NCBI RefSeq assembly: GCF_900110115.1
Contig: NZ_FOCM01000003.1
Coordinates: forward strand, 186,001 to 250,000
Source of the DNA: Palleronia pelagia
Lineage (GTDB): Bacteria > Pseudomonadota > Alphaproteobacteria > Rhodobacterales > Rhodobacteraceae
Length of the DNA: 64,000 nucleotides
Direction of reading: 5' to 3'
Shown here piece after piece: positions 1-8,500 of this stretch. Position numbers and translations under genes: made by a program. The notes below the pieces were generated by a model. The model did not search any database and was not told where the DNA came from. It was given only the letters and a program-made list of their open reading frames with translations. The stretch's first letter is position 1. The number at the start of each line of letters is the position of its first letter.

Positions 1-1
1 C

Positions 2-328
2 CGCCTGTTCCTGGACCTGACCACCGAGGAAGGCGCCGAGGCCCTGCCGATGCCCGAAGTGGCCGAGGACGCGTCGTGGCGGATCCTCGTTCCGGCCTTC
101 ATGATTTCCGAGCTGCGCCGCGCCTTCGTCATCGGCTTCCTGATCTACCTGCCCTTCGTGGCGATCGACCTGGTGGTGGCGTCGGTGCTGATGAGCGCGG
201 GCATGATGATGCTGCCCCCGGTTCTGATCTCGCTGCCGTTCAAGGTGATCTTCTTCGTGCTGATCGACGGCTGGTACATGCTGGCCGGCAGCCTGATCGA
301 AAGTTACGCGCCGCTGGCCGGCGGGTGA
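2..328 (+). CDS. fliP: Flagellar export gate protein FliP, C-terminal part (5' truncated)
   Basis: This is the C-terminal part of FliP, an inner-membrane component of the flagellar type III export gate. The reading frame is open from base 2, so the start lies outside the window. The visible 108 residues contain the FliP signature: an [11 protein letters not shown] segment, a hydrophobic stretch with [19 protein letters not shown], and a last membrane segment with [15 protein letters not shown]. These match the well conserved end of the family and the protein ends where FliP normally ends. fliG follows 17 bp downstream on the same strand, so the two are probably cotranscribed. Confidence 0.94.
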   Translation, partial: RLFLDLTTEEGAEALPMPEVAEDASWRILVPAFMISELRRAFVIGFLIYLPFVAIDLVVASVLMSAGMMMLPPVLISLPFKVIFFVLIDGWYMLAGSLIESYAPLAGG

Positions 329-345
329 AGTAAAGGAGTTTCCCC

Positions 346-1404
346 ATGTCGACCGCAGTTGCGACCCGCGCCGTGACCGAGCCGATCAAGCTGGGCAACC
401 GGACGCTGAAGGGCCCGACCAAGGCAGCCATCGTTTTCCTGTGCCTCGGCGAAAAGGTCGGGTCCGAGCTGATGCGCAAACTCGACTCGACCGATATCGA
501 GCTCATCACGCGGGCGATGACAAACCTGGGCTCGATCCCCTCGGAGGTCGTCGAGGCTGTGCTGGGCGAATTCATCGCGCGGGCTGCCGAAGGGTCGCGT
601 GCGGTGGTCGGCTCGATCGCGTCTGCCGAGGCGATGCTGAAATCCTTCCTGCCCGAAGAAGAAGTGGCCAACATCCTCAGGAGCGCGGGTAACAAGCCGG
701 GGGAAGGCGACATCTGGCGTCGCTTCGCCGCGCTGAACGAGAACGTCATCGCGAACTACCTGAAGGGCGAGCACGATCAGACGGTGGCCGCGATCCTGAA
801 CAACGTGGATACCTCTGTCGCGGCGAAGGTCCTGCCGCTCCTGGGACCCGAGCGAATGTATGACGTGGCCGAGCGGATGATCGTGCTCGAGCCGCTGACC
901 ATCCAGGTGATGCGCCAGATCGAGGAAACGCTGAAGGAAGACATCATGTCCGAAGGCACCTCGGGCAGCGCAAGCCAGAACCAGCAGCGCATGGCCGAGC
1001 TGTTCAACAAGCTCGACATCGCGGCGTTCGAGGACCTGTCCGAGCAACTCGACGCGCGCATTCCCGAGACGTTCGAGGCGATCAAGAAACGCATGTTCGT
1101 GTTCGAGGACTTCTCGCGCCTCCCGGCCACCGACCTTGCGATGGTCATGCGACAGCTCGATGGCGACCTGTTGCCGCTGGCCCTGCGCGGCGCGAAGAAA
1201 GAGCTGCGCGACCAGATGCTGGAATGTCTCCCGCAGCGGTCGCGCCAGATGCTGCTGGACGAAATGGCACAGATGGGACCGGCCCGCGGCCGCGACGTGC
1301 GCGCGGCGCAGTCGGCCATGATCGACACGGCCAAGACCATGGCCGACGAAGGCATGATCGAACTGCCGAAGGCCGGCGAGGAAGAGGACGAGTTCTTCGA
1401 GTAA
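346..1404 (+). CDS. fliG: Flagellar motor switch protein FliG
   Basis: FliG forms part of the cytoplasmic C-ring, where it receives force from the MotA/MotB stator and sets rotation direction. The 352-residue product has the family's usual length. It shows the N-terminal region KAAIVFLCLGEKVGSELMRK, the middle armadillo-like repeats, and the C-terminal torque domain with FEDFSRLPATDLAMVMRQLD. The ATG is preceded by AAGGAG at good spacing. The tail is acidic (EEEDEFFE). It ends 5 bp from the convergent DUF1217 gene. Confidence 0.95.
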   Translation: MSTAVATRAVTEPIKLGNRTLKGPTKAAIVFLCLGEKVGSELMRKLDSTDIELITRAMTNLGSIPSEVVEAVLGEFIARAAEGSRAVVGSIASAEAMLKSFLPEEEVANILRSAGNKPGEGDIWRRFAALNENVIANYLKGEHDQTVAAILNNVDTSVAAKVLPLLGPERMYDVAERMIVLEPLTIQVMRQIEETLKEDIMSEGTSGSASQNQQRMAELFNKLDIAAFEDLSEQLDARIPETFEAIKKRMFVFEDFSRLPATDLAMVMRQLDGDLLPLALRGAKKELRDQMLECLPQRSRQMLLDEMAQMGPARGRDVRAAQSAMIDTAKTMADEGMIELPKAGEEEDEFFE

Positions 1405-1409
1405 CGCTG

Positions 1410-2234
1410 CTAGCGATACCGGCTGGCGCTGCCCATCCGCTGTATCGCGTCGATATCGATCAGCACCGGTGCAAAGCCGTTGGAAAGGTTCACAGCGCCC
1501 TGCATCAGGGTCAGCGTGGGCGACGACGCGGGTTGAACCGGGTTCAGTGCGTCATGGATGGCCATGAACTTGCCCACCAGCTTGTCGACCTTCTCGGGAT
1601 CCTTCAGGTCTTCGAGGTCGAACTTCGCCTTGAAGATGGAAACCTGCTTGTCGATGTCCAGCTGAACGATCTCTTTCGGCAGGCCAAGGGCGGTGCGCAT
1701 GAATTCGGACACGTCGCGGTTCTTGAGCACGTCGAACCAGTTGTCGATCTTGCTCACGCGATTGCGGAATTCCAGCACGAGTCCGGCGCCACGGCTGCCC
1801 TCGTCGGCGTTGTTGATCAGCATGCGCTCGGCGAACCGGTCCACGATGCCCTGTTTCCAGTCCTCGCTCAGGACTTTGACGCTCAGCTGGGACTCGGGAT
1901 TGAAGGCGAAGGCCTGGTGCAGTTCGCGCAGACGGGGATCGGTCAGCCGGTTCACCAGCGCTTTGGGGTCGCTGATGTCCGACTCCAGCATCTTGCGGAT
2001 CATTGCCTTTCCGAAGATCTGATCTTCCAGATCGAAGGCACGCATGACGAAGGTATAGACCTCGGTGTCCTCGACGAAATCGGCAGGCGAGCGAATGTCG
2101 CCGACACGCTCCTCGAAGGCTTCGATCTGGCGCGCGTTCAACGCGTCGCGCCGGATCAGGTCAAGCTGTTGGGGCCGGGTGCTGTCGACCAGACGGACCG
2201 CCAGAGGCGTGCCGAGCCCCGCGAGCGAGATCAT
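1410..2234 (-). CDS. DUF1217 family flagellar-cluster protein
   Basis: This 274-residue protein resembles DUF1217 proteins, which are found in alphaproteobacterial flagellar clusters and whose molecular role is not established. Repeated helical segments are visible (IFGKAMIRKMLESDISDPKA; QGIVDRFAERMLINNADEG), consistent with the tandem DUF1217 arrangement. There is no signal peptide or membrane segment. It is the last gene of the flagellin-flaF-flbT block and its start overlaps the flbT stop by 4 bp, so it is probably translationally coupled to flbT. A flagellar role is inferred from context. Confidence 0.78.
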   Translation of the reverse strand: MISLAGLGTPLAVRLVDSTRPQQLDLIRRDALNARQIEAFEERVGDIRSPADFVEDTEVYTFVMRAFDLEDQIFGKAMIRKMLESDISDPKALVNRLTDPRLRELHQAFAFNPESQLSVKVLSEDWKQGIVDRFAERMLINNADEGSRGAGLVLEFRNRVSKIDNWFDVLKNRDVSEFMRTALGLPKEIVQLDIDKQVSIFKAKFDLEDLKDPEKVDKLVGKFMAIHDALNPVQPASSPTLTLMQGAVNLSNGFAPVLIDIDAIQRMGSASRYR

Positions 2235-2665
2235 CCCGCCGCCGCGCGCCCGGGCTCTGCCTCTTTCGGCCGATGCACGGGTCCAAGTGCGAGAAGCTCG
2301 GCCTCGTAGGACAGGACCGGGCGAAGTTTCGACAGCGCCTTGTAGAAGTCGCCAGCCGAGACATGGGTGGCGGCTTCCATGATGTGGCCGCGGGTTTCCG
2401 CGCCGAAACAGGTGGCCAGCTGGGCCAGCTGCCGCTGGATCTCGGGGATCAGCTTGTCACGCGTGTTGGCGCGGATCAGGGCCGTCTGGACGAAATAGTA
2501 GGTGCGCGACACCGGCGTGGCGGCGGCGCTTTCGTCTATCAGGTCCTTTTCGCGGATGATGTCGGCGTGGTTCTCGAAGACAAAGCTGTGACGGCGGTCG
2601 CTGTTGCGGATCACGCAGCCGTTCACGACGACGCATTCGCGGGGGCGCAGGGTGACTTTGAGCAT
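2231..2665 (-). CDS. flbT: Flagellin synthesis repressor FlbT
   Basis: FlbT is a small alphaproteobacterial protein that acts after transcription on flagellin mRNA; in Caulobacter it binds the flagellin 5' leader and promotes decay. The 144-residue product begins MLKVTLRPRECVVVNGCVIRN, a typical FlbT opening, and contains the conserved FVFENHADIIREKDLI region. It lies downstream of the flagellin and flaF genes and is separated from flaF by 3 bp. The flagellin leader here has two stem-loops (4084-4138) that are plausible targets. Confidence 0.93.
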   Translation of the reverse strand: MLKVTLRPRECVVVNGCVIRNSDRRHSFVFENHADIIREKDLIDESAAATPVSRTYYFVQTALIRANTRDKLIPEIQRQLAQLATCFGAETRGHIMEAATHVSAGDFYKALSKLRPVLSYEAELLALGPVHRPKEAEPGRAAAG

Positions 2666-2668
2666 GAC

Positions 2669-3073
2669 TCAGGCCTCCTCGAGCTTGGCGGGCGCCTGTC
2701 CGGCCAACCCTGCAATGATGTTCGAATTGACCTCGACCAGCGCGCCGATGCGCGCCTCGCCGGCCAGGGCTGCCTGACTCTGACGGTCGACCCACAGCGA
2801 GATCGAGATCAGCTGCGCCTTGAGCGCGTCGGGAATGGTGTTGCCGGGCGTGGCAAGATCGTTGCGAAGTGCGGCCCAGATGGTCTGGTTGCGCTGCAGG
2901 GCGTCGCGCAGGCCATCGGCAAGGATCGCGAGGCGATCGGACTTGTCAGTGGCGGCGTCGAATTTCTTGGCGTGGCGCTCGATCTCGTGCGTGGCCTGCG
3001 ACAGCACGCGACGTTCGACCTGGCGGGGGGATTCGCTTTCGCGGATCGTTTTTTTGTAGGCAGCGAGGCTCAT
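2669..3073 (-). CDS. flaF: Flagellar biosynthesis regulator FlaF
   Basis: FlaF is an alphaproteobacterial partner of FlbT that promotes flagellin production or secretion. The 134-residue product starts MSLAAYKKTIRESESPRQVE and contains the family's NQTIWAALRNDLA segment followed by a helical C-terminus. It is soluble with no signal peptide. It follows the flagellin gene after a 78-bp gap holding a strong GC hairpin, and precedes flbT by 3 bp. Confidence 0.92.
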   Translation of the reverse strand: MSLAAYKKTIRESESPRQVERRVLSQATHEIERHAKKFDAATDKSDRLAILADGLRDALQRNQTIWAALRNDLATPGNTIPDALKAQLISISLWVDRQSQAALAGEARIGALVEVNSNIIAGLAGQAPAKLEEA

Positions 3074-3116
3074 TCTGATCCCAACCCTTTATTTCTGTTC
3101 GCTGGTCCGACGTGAG

Positions 3117-3141
3117 CCGGCCCGCCCAGGGGGCGGGCCGG
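3117..3141 (-). terminator. GC-rich stem-loop between flagellin and flaF
   Basis: A perfect 11-bp inverted repeat (CCGGCCCGCCC / GGGCGGGCCGG) with a 3-base loop lies 11 bp after the flagellin stop codon. No T-tract follows on the minus strand, so it is not a classical Rho-independent terminator. It could instead attenuate readthrough into flaF-flbT or protect the flagellin mRNA 3' end. Flagellin needs far more product than its regulators, which fits such a role. Confidence 0.45.
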
Positions 3142-3151
3142 ACCCTGTGTC

Positions 3152-4072
3152 TTAGCGGAACAGGCTGAGGATGTTCTGCGGCGCCTGGTTGGCAATCGAC
3201 AGCGATTGCGTCGCCAGCTGCTGCTGAACCTGCAGCGACTGAAGCCGTGCGGCTTCCTCTTCCATGTTGGCATCGACCATCGCGCCGACACCCGCGTCCA
3301 GATTGTCCACCAGGTTGGTGAGGAACTTCTGCTGGGTCTCGATCGCCTTTTCGGCCAGGCCCAGATCGGTCGCCGCATCGATGGCGCTCGACTGGATTGT
3401 CTCGGCCGACGCCAGGGCGCCGTCGAGGAAGGCCGCACCGGTGGTTGCGTTGCCGCCGTTGGTGGCAAAGCCCGTCGCGATCAGTTCGAAATCCTCGGCC
3501 AGGACGCTCAGGTCGACGGTGTCGACATCAAGCGTCGTGGTGGCCAAAGAGCCCGAACCACGCGACACACCGGTCACGATGGTATTGGTTTCGGTCACGC
3601 CGACGCCGGCCGTCACCACACCGGTGGTGGCGTCGATGGTGCCCGCGGTGCCGACGGTGCCGGCAGAGTTCACGTAGTCCGACCCGTTGAACGTCGACTG
3701 GCTGATGGTCGTTTTCATCTGCTCGACGAGGTTCGTCAGTTCGGCTTCGACCTCTTCAAGGCCACCTTCTGCGCCTTGCGCGAACGCCACACGCTCGACG
3801 AATTGCGTTGCAAGATCCTTGAACGAGTCGGCGCCTAGGCGTCCGGTCGCGATGGAGTTCTTGGTCAGCGTCAGGCTCTCGTTGATCGCCTTGTACATCG
3901 AGCTGTCGCCCTTCATCGTCTCAGAGATCGAGAAGTACGACGCGTTATCCTTCGCCGAGTTTACCTTCAGACCGGTCGAGATACGACCTTGGGTGTCATT
4001 CAGGTTGCTGTTGATGTTGCGCAGGGTCGACAGCGCAGACATGGCGGAGTTGTTTGTCAGGATAGAAGACAT
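3152..4072 (-). CDS. fliC: Flagellin
   Basis: Flagellin is the filament subunit, exported through the flagellar type III apparatus. The 306-residue protein has the conserved N-terminal helix (NNSAMSALSTLRNINSNLND, then GLKVNSAKDNASYFSI) and the conserved C-terminal helix ending QSLSIANQAPQNILSLFR. Between them is a short variable domain rich in Gly, Thr and Val (about residues 130-210). It lacks a Sec signal, as expected. It is the only flagellin in the window. The 5' leader contains two stem-loops, and flaF and flbT follow. Confidence 0.96.
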   Translation of the reverse strand: MSSILTNNSAMSALSTLRNINSNLNDTQGRISTGLKVNSAKDNASYFSISETMKGDSSMYKAINESLTLTKNSIATGRLGADSFKDLATQFVERVAFAQGAEGGLEEVEAELTNLVEQMKTTISQSTFNGSDYVNSAGTVGTAGTIDATTGVVTAGVGVTETNTIVTGVSRGSGSLATTTLDVDTVDLSVLAEDFELIATGFATNGGNATTGAAFLDGALASAETIQSSAIDAATDLGLAEKAIETQQKFLTNLVDNLDAGVGAMVDANMEEEAARLQSLQVQQQLATQSLSIANQAPQNILSLFR

Positions 4073-4083
4073 GGTAGTTACCC

Positions 4084-4138
4084 ATACTATTCTTAGTATT
4101 TAATGCCGTCCTTCTGACAGCTGCGGAATTCTTTCCGC
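4084..4138 (-). promoter_or_regulatory. Flagellin mRNA leader with two AGAA stem-loops
   Basis: Read on the minus strand, the flagellin leader contains GCGGAA-AGAA-TTCCGC (4138-4123) and ATACTA-AGAA-TAGTAT (4099-4084). Each is a perfect 6-bp stem closed by the same AGAA tetraloop. The second ends 11 nt before the flagellin ATG. A third small pairing (ATGG with CCAT) would cover the start codon itself. Regulation of flagellin leaders by FlbT is known in Caulobacter; that these hairpins are the target here is inference. The transcription start is not known, so inclusion of the distal hairpin in the mRNA is assumed. Confidence 0.45.
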
Positions 4139-4183
4139 TACGTTCGCAGTTTACTAACCTTTGTGGCCGGAATTGGACCGCAT

Positions 4184-4552
4184 TTAGAAAACTTTGTTCA
4201 TCCCCGCGCCGGGTGCGGTTTTTTCGGCACGCTTTTTGCCGGTTGGTCCGTATTTTCCATTGATTGTCAGGGCTTTGCGCGCCTCGATCACTTCTTTCGC
4301 GGCGGTGCCGGTGGCCTCCATCGCGGCCGTCAGTCCGACCGCGTTGCGGTCGAGCAACTGACGCAGGCCGAACAGTCGGTCACGGCTTATGGCGCCGGGA
4401 TTCTCGGAAAGGGCGTTTTCCAATTCCGCGCCCTGAGTTTCTTTTTTCTGGCGTGTTTCCACCAGCGTTTCGAAATCGCCCCGCTCCATCGCCGCGATTT
4501 CGCGTTTCAGTGTCGTCTCCAGCGCGTCAAGCGCGCGTCCCGCGCGGCTCAT
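4184..4552 (-). CDS. FlgN-like flagellar chaperone
   Basis: This 122-residue, mostly helical, charged protein (many Glu, Lys and Arg; RQKKETQGAELENALSENPG) lies directly after the rod-binding gene, with which it overlaps by 4 bp. FlgN proteins are small coiled-coil chaperones for the hook-filament junction proteins FlgK and FlgL. Both flgK and flgL lie upstream in the same operon, which supports this call. The sequence is poorly conserved in this family, so the assignment rests on size, composition and position. Confidence 0.6.
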   Translation of the reverse strand: MSRAGRALDALETTLKREIAAMERGDFETLVETRQKKETQGAELENALSENPGAISRDRLFGLRQLLDRNAVGLTAAMEATGTAAKEVIEARKALTINGKYGPTGKKRAEKTAPGAGMNKVF

Positions 4553-4848
4553 GTCGCACCGCCCTGGCGGTAGCGGGCGATGGCGCCCTCGATCTGCGCG
4601 GCGATCCCGGTTCCGTCGCCGCGGGCCATCTCGGCGCCGATGGCGTCGGACAGGAAACTGCGCCAGGTTTCCTCGGCGTGGCCGCCGCCGAACGTGCCGG
4701 TTTTCACGGTCGCCATCATGCTGTCGACCATCTGTCCCAGCATCATGGCTTCGAATTCGCGCGCGGCCTCGCGGGCCGCCGGATCGACCGGGGCCGGGGA
4801 CGCGGACATCCGCGGTCCGGCGATAGATGTGATGTTGCTGAACTCCAT
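4549..4848 (-). CDS. flgJ: Rod-binding protein (FlgJ N-terminal domain only)
   Basis: The 99-residue protein matches the rod-binding domain of FlgJ, with the signature AAREFEAMMLGQMVDSMM followed by a GGGHAEETWRSFLSDAIGAEM segment. It assists rod assembly in the periplasm. The C-terminal muramidase domain found in enterobacterial FlgJ is absent, which is usual in alphaproteobacteria. It lies 19 bp downstream of flgI and overlaps the FlgN-like gene by 4 bp. Confidence 0.86.
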   Translation of the reverse strand: MEFSNITSIAGPRMSASPAPVDPAAREAAREFEAMMLGQMVDSMMATVKTGTFGGGHAEETWRSFLSDAIGAEMARGDGTGIAAQIEGAIARYRQGGAT

Positions 4849-4867
4849 GGCCCCCGCCTTTCCCGGC

Positions 4868-5968
4868 TCAGATGATTTCCAGATCGGCGTGCAACGCGCC
4901 CGCCGCCTTGATCGATTGCAGGATCGAGATCGTCTCGGTCGCGCCGACGCCGATCGCGTTCAGCCCGTCGACCAGCGCCTGCAGGCTGACGGACCCGTCG
5001 ATCACGGCGAACTTGCCGAGGGCCTCTTCCACCGAGACCGAGGTATCGGGGACGACCACGGTCACCCCGCCGATGCTCAGCGGTTCGGGCTGCGACACCT
5101 GCGGAGTCTCTTTCACCGACACGGTCAGACCACCCTGGCTGACGGCCACGCGGTCGATCCGGACGTTGGCGCCGATGACGATAGTGCCCGACCGCGCGTC
5201 GATGACCACGCGCGCGACCTGGTCGGGCTGGACCATCAGCGGCTCGATGCTGGCGATGGTTTCGGCGATGTCGGCCTTGGGCGCGGTGTGGATCTGTACC
5301 GTGCGGCTGTCCAGCGCGCGTGCGGTGCCCGATCCAAGGGAGTCGTTGATGACCTGCTCGATGCGTTGCGCGGTGACGAAATCGGGATTGCGCAGGGCCA
5401 GTTTCACGCGGTCCAGTTCGGCGAAGGCAAAATCGACCTCGCGTTCCACCGTGGCGCCGTTCTCGATACGCGCGCCGGTGGGCACGCCCTCGACGATGGA
5501 GGCATTCAGCCCCTGCGCCGCGAAGCCGGCCACGGCGATGGGGCCCTGGGCCACGGCGTAAATCTCGCCATCCGCGGCGCTCAGCGGCGTGACGATCAGC
5601 GTGCCGCCCCGCAGGGAGGTGGCGTCGCCCATGGACGAGACAACCACGTCGATGGTCGACCCCATGCGTGCGAAGGGCGGCAGGTTCGCGGTGACCATGA
5701 CGGCCGCGACATTTGCGGTGCGCATGTCCTCTTCGCTGAGGTTGCCGATCCCCAGCCGCTCGAGCATTCCCTCGATGGCCCGCTCGGTGAAGGGCGAATT
5801 CCGCAGGCTGTCGCCGGTGCCGTTCAGTCCCACGACCAGGCCGTAACCGACAAGCTGGTTCGACCGGACGCCTTCGACGGTGACGATATCCTTGATGCGG
5901 ACCTGCGCCTGTGCTGGCGCGGTCCCGGCGACGAGGGTGACGGCAAGGGCCAGGAGAAGGCGGATCAT
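4868..5968 (-). CDS. flgI: Flagellar P-ring protein FlgI (locus 1)
   Basis: FlgI forms the periplasmic P-ring around the rod. The product has an N-terminal Sec signal (MIRLLLALAVTLVAGTAPAQA) followed by the canonical VRIKDIVTVEGVRSNQLVGY and GLVVGLNGTGDSLRNSPFTE motifs, and ends with a typical IKAAGALHADLEII. I chose the ATG at 5968 because AAAGG lies 7 nt upstream and it gives a clean signal peptide. A GTG at 5986 overlapping the flgL stop is an alternative. A second flgI occurs at 60306. Confidence 0.95.
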   Translation of the reverse strand: MIRLLLALAVTLVAGTAPAQAQVRIKDIVTVEGVRSNQLVGYGLVVGLNGTGDSLRNSPFTERAIEGMLERLGIGNLSEEDMRTANVAAVMVTANLPPFARMGSTIDVVVSSMGDATSLRGGTLIVTPLSAADGEIYAVAQGPIAVAGFAAQGLNASIVEGVPTGARIENGATVEREVDFAFAELDRVKLALRNPDFVTAQRIEQVINDSLGSGTARALDSRTVQIHTAPKADIAETIASIEPLMVQPDQVARVVIDARSGTIVIGANVRIDRVAVSQGGLTVSVKETPQVSQPEPLSIGGVTVVVPDTSVSVEEALGKFAVIDGSVSLQALVDGLNAIGVGATETISILQSIKAAGALHADLEII

Positions 5969-5982
5969 GCTCAAACCTTTCG

Positions 5983-7062
5983 TCACAGGAAGTTCAGGAA
6001 GGACAGGCGCGACAGGCGCGCGGTGACGGCGTAGTTCGCCTCGAGCTGGCTTTGCAGCAGGGTCAGACGGCTGGCGGCGTCGTATTGGTCAACGCCCTCG
6101 ATGTTCTGGCGCTCGCGCTGCAGGAAGGCGCCGCGCGTTTCCTGGGCGTCGGCGACATCCCCCACGCGGTCGCGGCGCAGACCGGTTTCGACCTGCAACT
6201 GCGCAACGCCGGCCAGCCCGTCGGACAGGGCGCTGGTCGCCTCTTCCATCCATGCCGCGTAGGCGTCGGGGTCGGCGATCTCGGTCACGTCCACAGCCGA
6301 GACCATGGCCAGGCCGCGAAGCAGGTTGCGCATCGCCGGATCGTCGGCCTGAAGAGGCTGCGACAAGGTCTCGGTCTCGGACAAACGGAACGAGAGATTG
6401 GGGTTGACGTTCCCCGCGCCATCCTGCTGCGGCGTGCCGTTATAGAAGGTGTTCTGGAAATTATGCGCGGCGGTCGCCGACGTGCCGTCGAATGCGGCCC
6501 TGAGGGCGTCGATCTTGGCTTGCGCGTCCGCCGCGTCGCCGATGGCGCCGCCGGTGATGTCGTCCAGAACCGATTGCGGTGTGACACCCGAGTTGGGAGA
6601 AACATCGCTCCAAGGCGTCAGGGGCACCTGGTTCGTGGCGGTTCCGGACAGCGCGTAGCTGCCATTGTGGCGGATGGCCGAGGCGTTGGTGATCGTGGCG
6701 ATCGCCGCTTGGGCGATGGTGGACAATGTCCGCGCTGTGGCCTCGGGCCGGTTCACCGAGAAGACGGCGATGTCCATGACCTCTTGACCGGCCTCGCGGA
6801 TCGACGCCAGCGAGGACTCGATCTGCTCCAGCCGTCCGTCGAGCACGCGGTTCTGGACCAGGAAATTCTCGTTCCGCTCCAGCTGCGTCCGGATGGCCAA
6901 AGCGTCGGCGCTGCGTGCGCCCAGGCTGTCCCAGGGGTCGGACCGCAGACCGGTCGTCACCTCGCGCGAGGTGGCTTCGATCTGGGTCGTCAGTTCGGCC
7001 GCGATCTGGCGCTGGCGCAGCGACGTAAGGGCGGTCGGAACGGTGCGGGCGATTTCTGCCAT
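5983..7062 (-). CDS. flgL: Hook-filament junction protein FlgL (locus 1)
   Basis: FlgL (HAP3) joins the hook to the flagellin filament. The 359-residue product has flagellin-like N- and C-terminal helices (SLRQRQIAAELTTQIEATSR; C-terminus NYAVTARLSRLSFLNFL) and the HNGSYALSGTATNQ turn typical of FlgL. It has no signal peptide, as expected for a type III export substrate. It lies between flgK and flgI in the same operon. The paralogue at 59302 shares the C-terminal TARLSRL-NFL ending. Confidence 0.92.
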   Translation of the reverse strand: MAEIARTVPTALTSLRQRQIAAELTTQIEATSREVTTGLRSDPWDSLGARSADALAIRTQLERNENFLVQNRVLDGRLEQIESSLASIREAGQEVMDIAVFSVNRPEATARTLSTIAQAAIATITNASAIRHNGSYALSGTATNQVPLTPWSDVSPNSGVTPQSVLDDITGGAIGDAADAQAKIDALRAAFDGTSATAAHNFQNTFYNGTPQQDGAGNVNPNLSFRLSETETLSQPLQADDPAMRNLLRGLAMVSAVDVTEIADPDAYAAWMEEATSALSDGLAGVAQLQVETGLRRDRVGDVADAQETRGAFLQRERQNIEGVDQYDAASRLTLLQSQLEANYAVTARLSRLSFLNFL

Positions 7063-7075
7063 CTCACTCTTCTCC

Positions 7076-8488
7076 TCAGAACGCGGCCAGAAGGTCGTCG
7101 ACCATCGAGCTCAGTGACGACAGGACCTTGGCGTTGGCGGAATAGGCCTGCTCGATCTCCAGGAGCTTCTGCAGTTCCTGGTCGACATTCACGCCCTCGA
7201 TCTCGCCCCGCGCGGATTCGAAGGCGCGCAGGGACACGGTGGCCTGCTCGGCGTCGGCGCGGGCGCGGACGCCCACCTTCTGCTGATCGCCGACCATCGA
7301 GGCCGCATAATCTGACAGTCTCTGGGGTGATCCCAGGCCAGTTTCGGGCGCAACCGCGAAGGGCGTGTCGAGAGCGCGGATAAAAGCGTCAAGCTGGGCC
7401 GCGTCGCCCGCCGGGCCCTGAGCCGCCGCCCCCATGCCATCGCGCAAACGCCAAAGCGCTCCGCCCGTCTCGGGGCGCACGGCGTCGTTGACGGCCAGCC
7501 GTCCCGCCAAACCGTCCAGATTGGCGGCGTTGAAGGCATTCCCGCCATCCGTGAACAGCCCCGCGGCCCCGGCACCAAGCGACTCGTCCGCGTCCTCGAA
7601 CGCCTGGACTAGGGCCGACGCCATCTCGTCGAGTTGACGTTCCATCTGGGGAAGATCTTCGCTCAGGAGGGCAAGGTTCCCGGCAATCCCGCCGCTGGAA
7701 AAACCGCGTGCGCCGTCGCGGGCCGGGGTGATGTCGATATCGCCCGCCATGATCGTCAACCCGACGAAGGAGACCTCGACCGCATCGGTCTGGACCAGAA
7801 GCTCGGTGCCCTCGCCGGTCTGCACGTTCACCCGTCCCGTCGCGTCGTAGCGGGCCGTGATGTCCATGTGCTCGGACAGGCGCGACAGCTCCAGGCTGAC
7901 TTGGTCCATGATGTCGGGTGACGACCCGATGCTGCTGCCCGGAGTGATCTGGGCGTTCAGCTGTGCCAGTGTCTGCAACGACCGATTGACCTGTTCGACG
8001 CGGGTAAAGGTGTCGTCGCGGGTCGACGCGCGGACCTGGTCGAGGTTCATGGAGGCATCGTTCAGCGACCGCACCAGCCCGTCCGCCCGGTTCAGCACAT
8101 CGCGCTGCACCGATGTGTCGGCCGGGTTGTTCATCAGCAGGTCCATGCCGGCGGTGAAAGTCGATAAGCGGGCCGCGGGCGACAGGGCGTCGTTCGGTTC
8201 GCCCAGGCTGGTCAGATAGCTGTTCAGCATTTCGGCCCGGGTTTCGTGGTAGGACACGTCCGACTGGGCCGACCGGCTCATGCCGACCAGACGCTCGTCC
8301 ACGCGGCGGACCACCTGCACATCGACGGTGCGTCCGTCGCCGCCCGCCCCGACCGAGGTTTGCTCGACCCCCCGGCGCACATACCCCTCGGTCTGTGCAT
8401 TGGCGATGTTCGCAGACACCAGGCCGGCGCGCAGTTCGGTTGCGCGCAGCCCGGATTGCGAGATGAGGAGAGAGGACGAGATGCTCAT
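7076..8488 (-). CDS. flgK: Hook-filament junction protein FlgK (locus 1)
   Basis: FlgK (HAP1) is the first junction zone between hook and filament. The 470-residue protein shows the axial-protein N-terminus (SQSGLRATELRAGLVSANIA, then NAQTEGYVRR) and the C-terminal EIEQAYSANAKVLSSLSSMVDDLL helix. The flgK-flgL-flgI order and short spacings (13-20 bp) indicate one transcript. A second, divergent copy lies at 57854. Confidence 0.93.
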   Translation of the reverse strand: MSISSSLLISQSGLRATELRAGLVSANIANAQTEGYVRRGVEQTSVGAGGDGRTVDVQVVRRVDERLVGMSRSAQSDVSYHETRAEMLNSYLTSLGEPNDALSPAARLSTFTAGMDLLMNNPADTSVQRDVLNRADGLVRSLNDASMNLDQVRASTRDDTFTRVEQVNRSLQTLAQLNAQITPGSSIGSSPDIMDQVSLELSRLSEHMDITARYDATGRVNVQTGEGTELLVQTDAVEVSFVGLTIMAGDIDITPARDGARGFSSGGIAGNLALLSEDLPQMERQLDEMASALVQAFEDADESLGAGAAGLFTDGGNAFNAANLDGLAGRLAVNDAVRPETGGALWRLRDGMGAAAQGPAGDAAQLDAFIRALDTPFAVAPETGLGSPQRLSDYAASMVGDQQKVGVRARADAEQATVSLRAFESARGEIEGVNVDQELQKLLEIEQAYSANAKVLSSLSSMVDDLLAAF

Positions 8489-8500
8489 TCAGTTTGCCTT

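Noticed and set aside
1224-2309. Long plus-strand ORF opposite DUF1217
   Set aside because: It is antisense to well supported genes, has shadow-like composition and matches nothing; the same holds for many long ORFs opposite addA, addB and tsaD.
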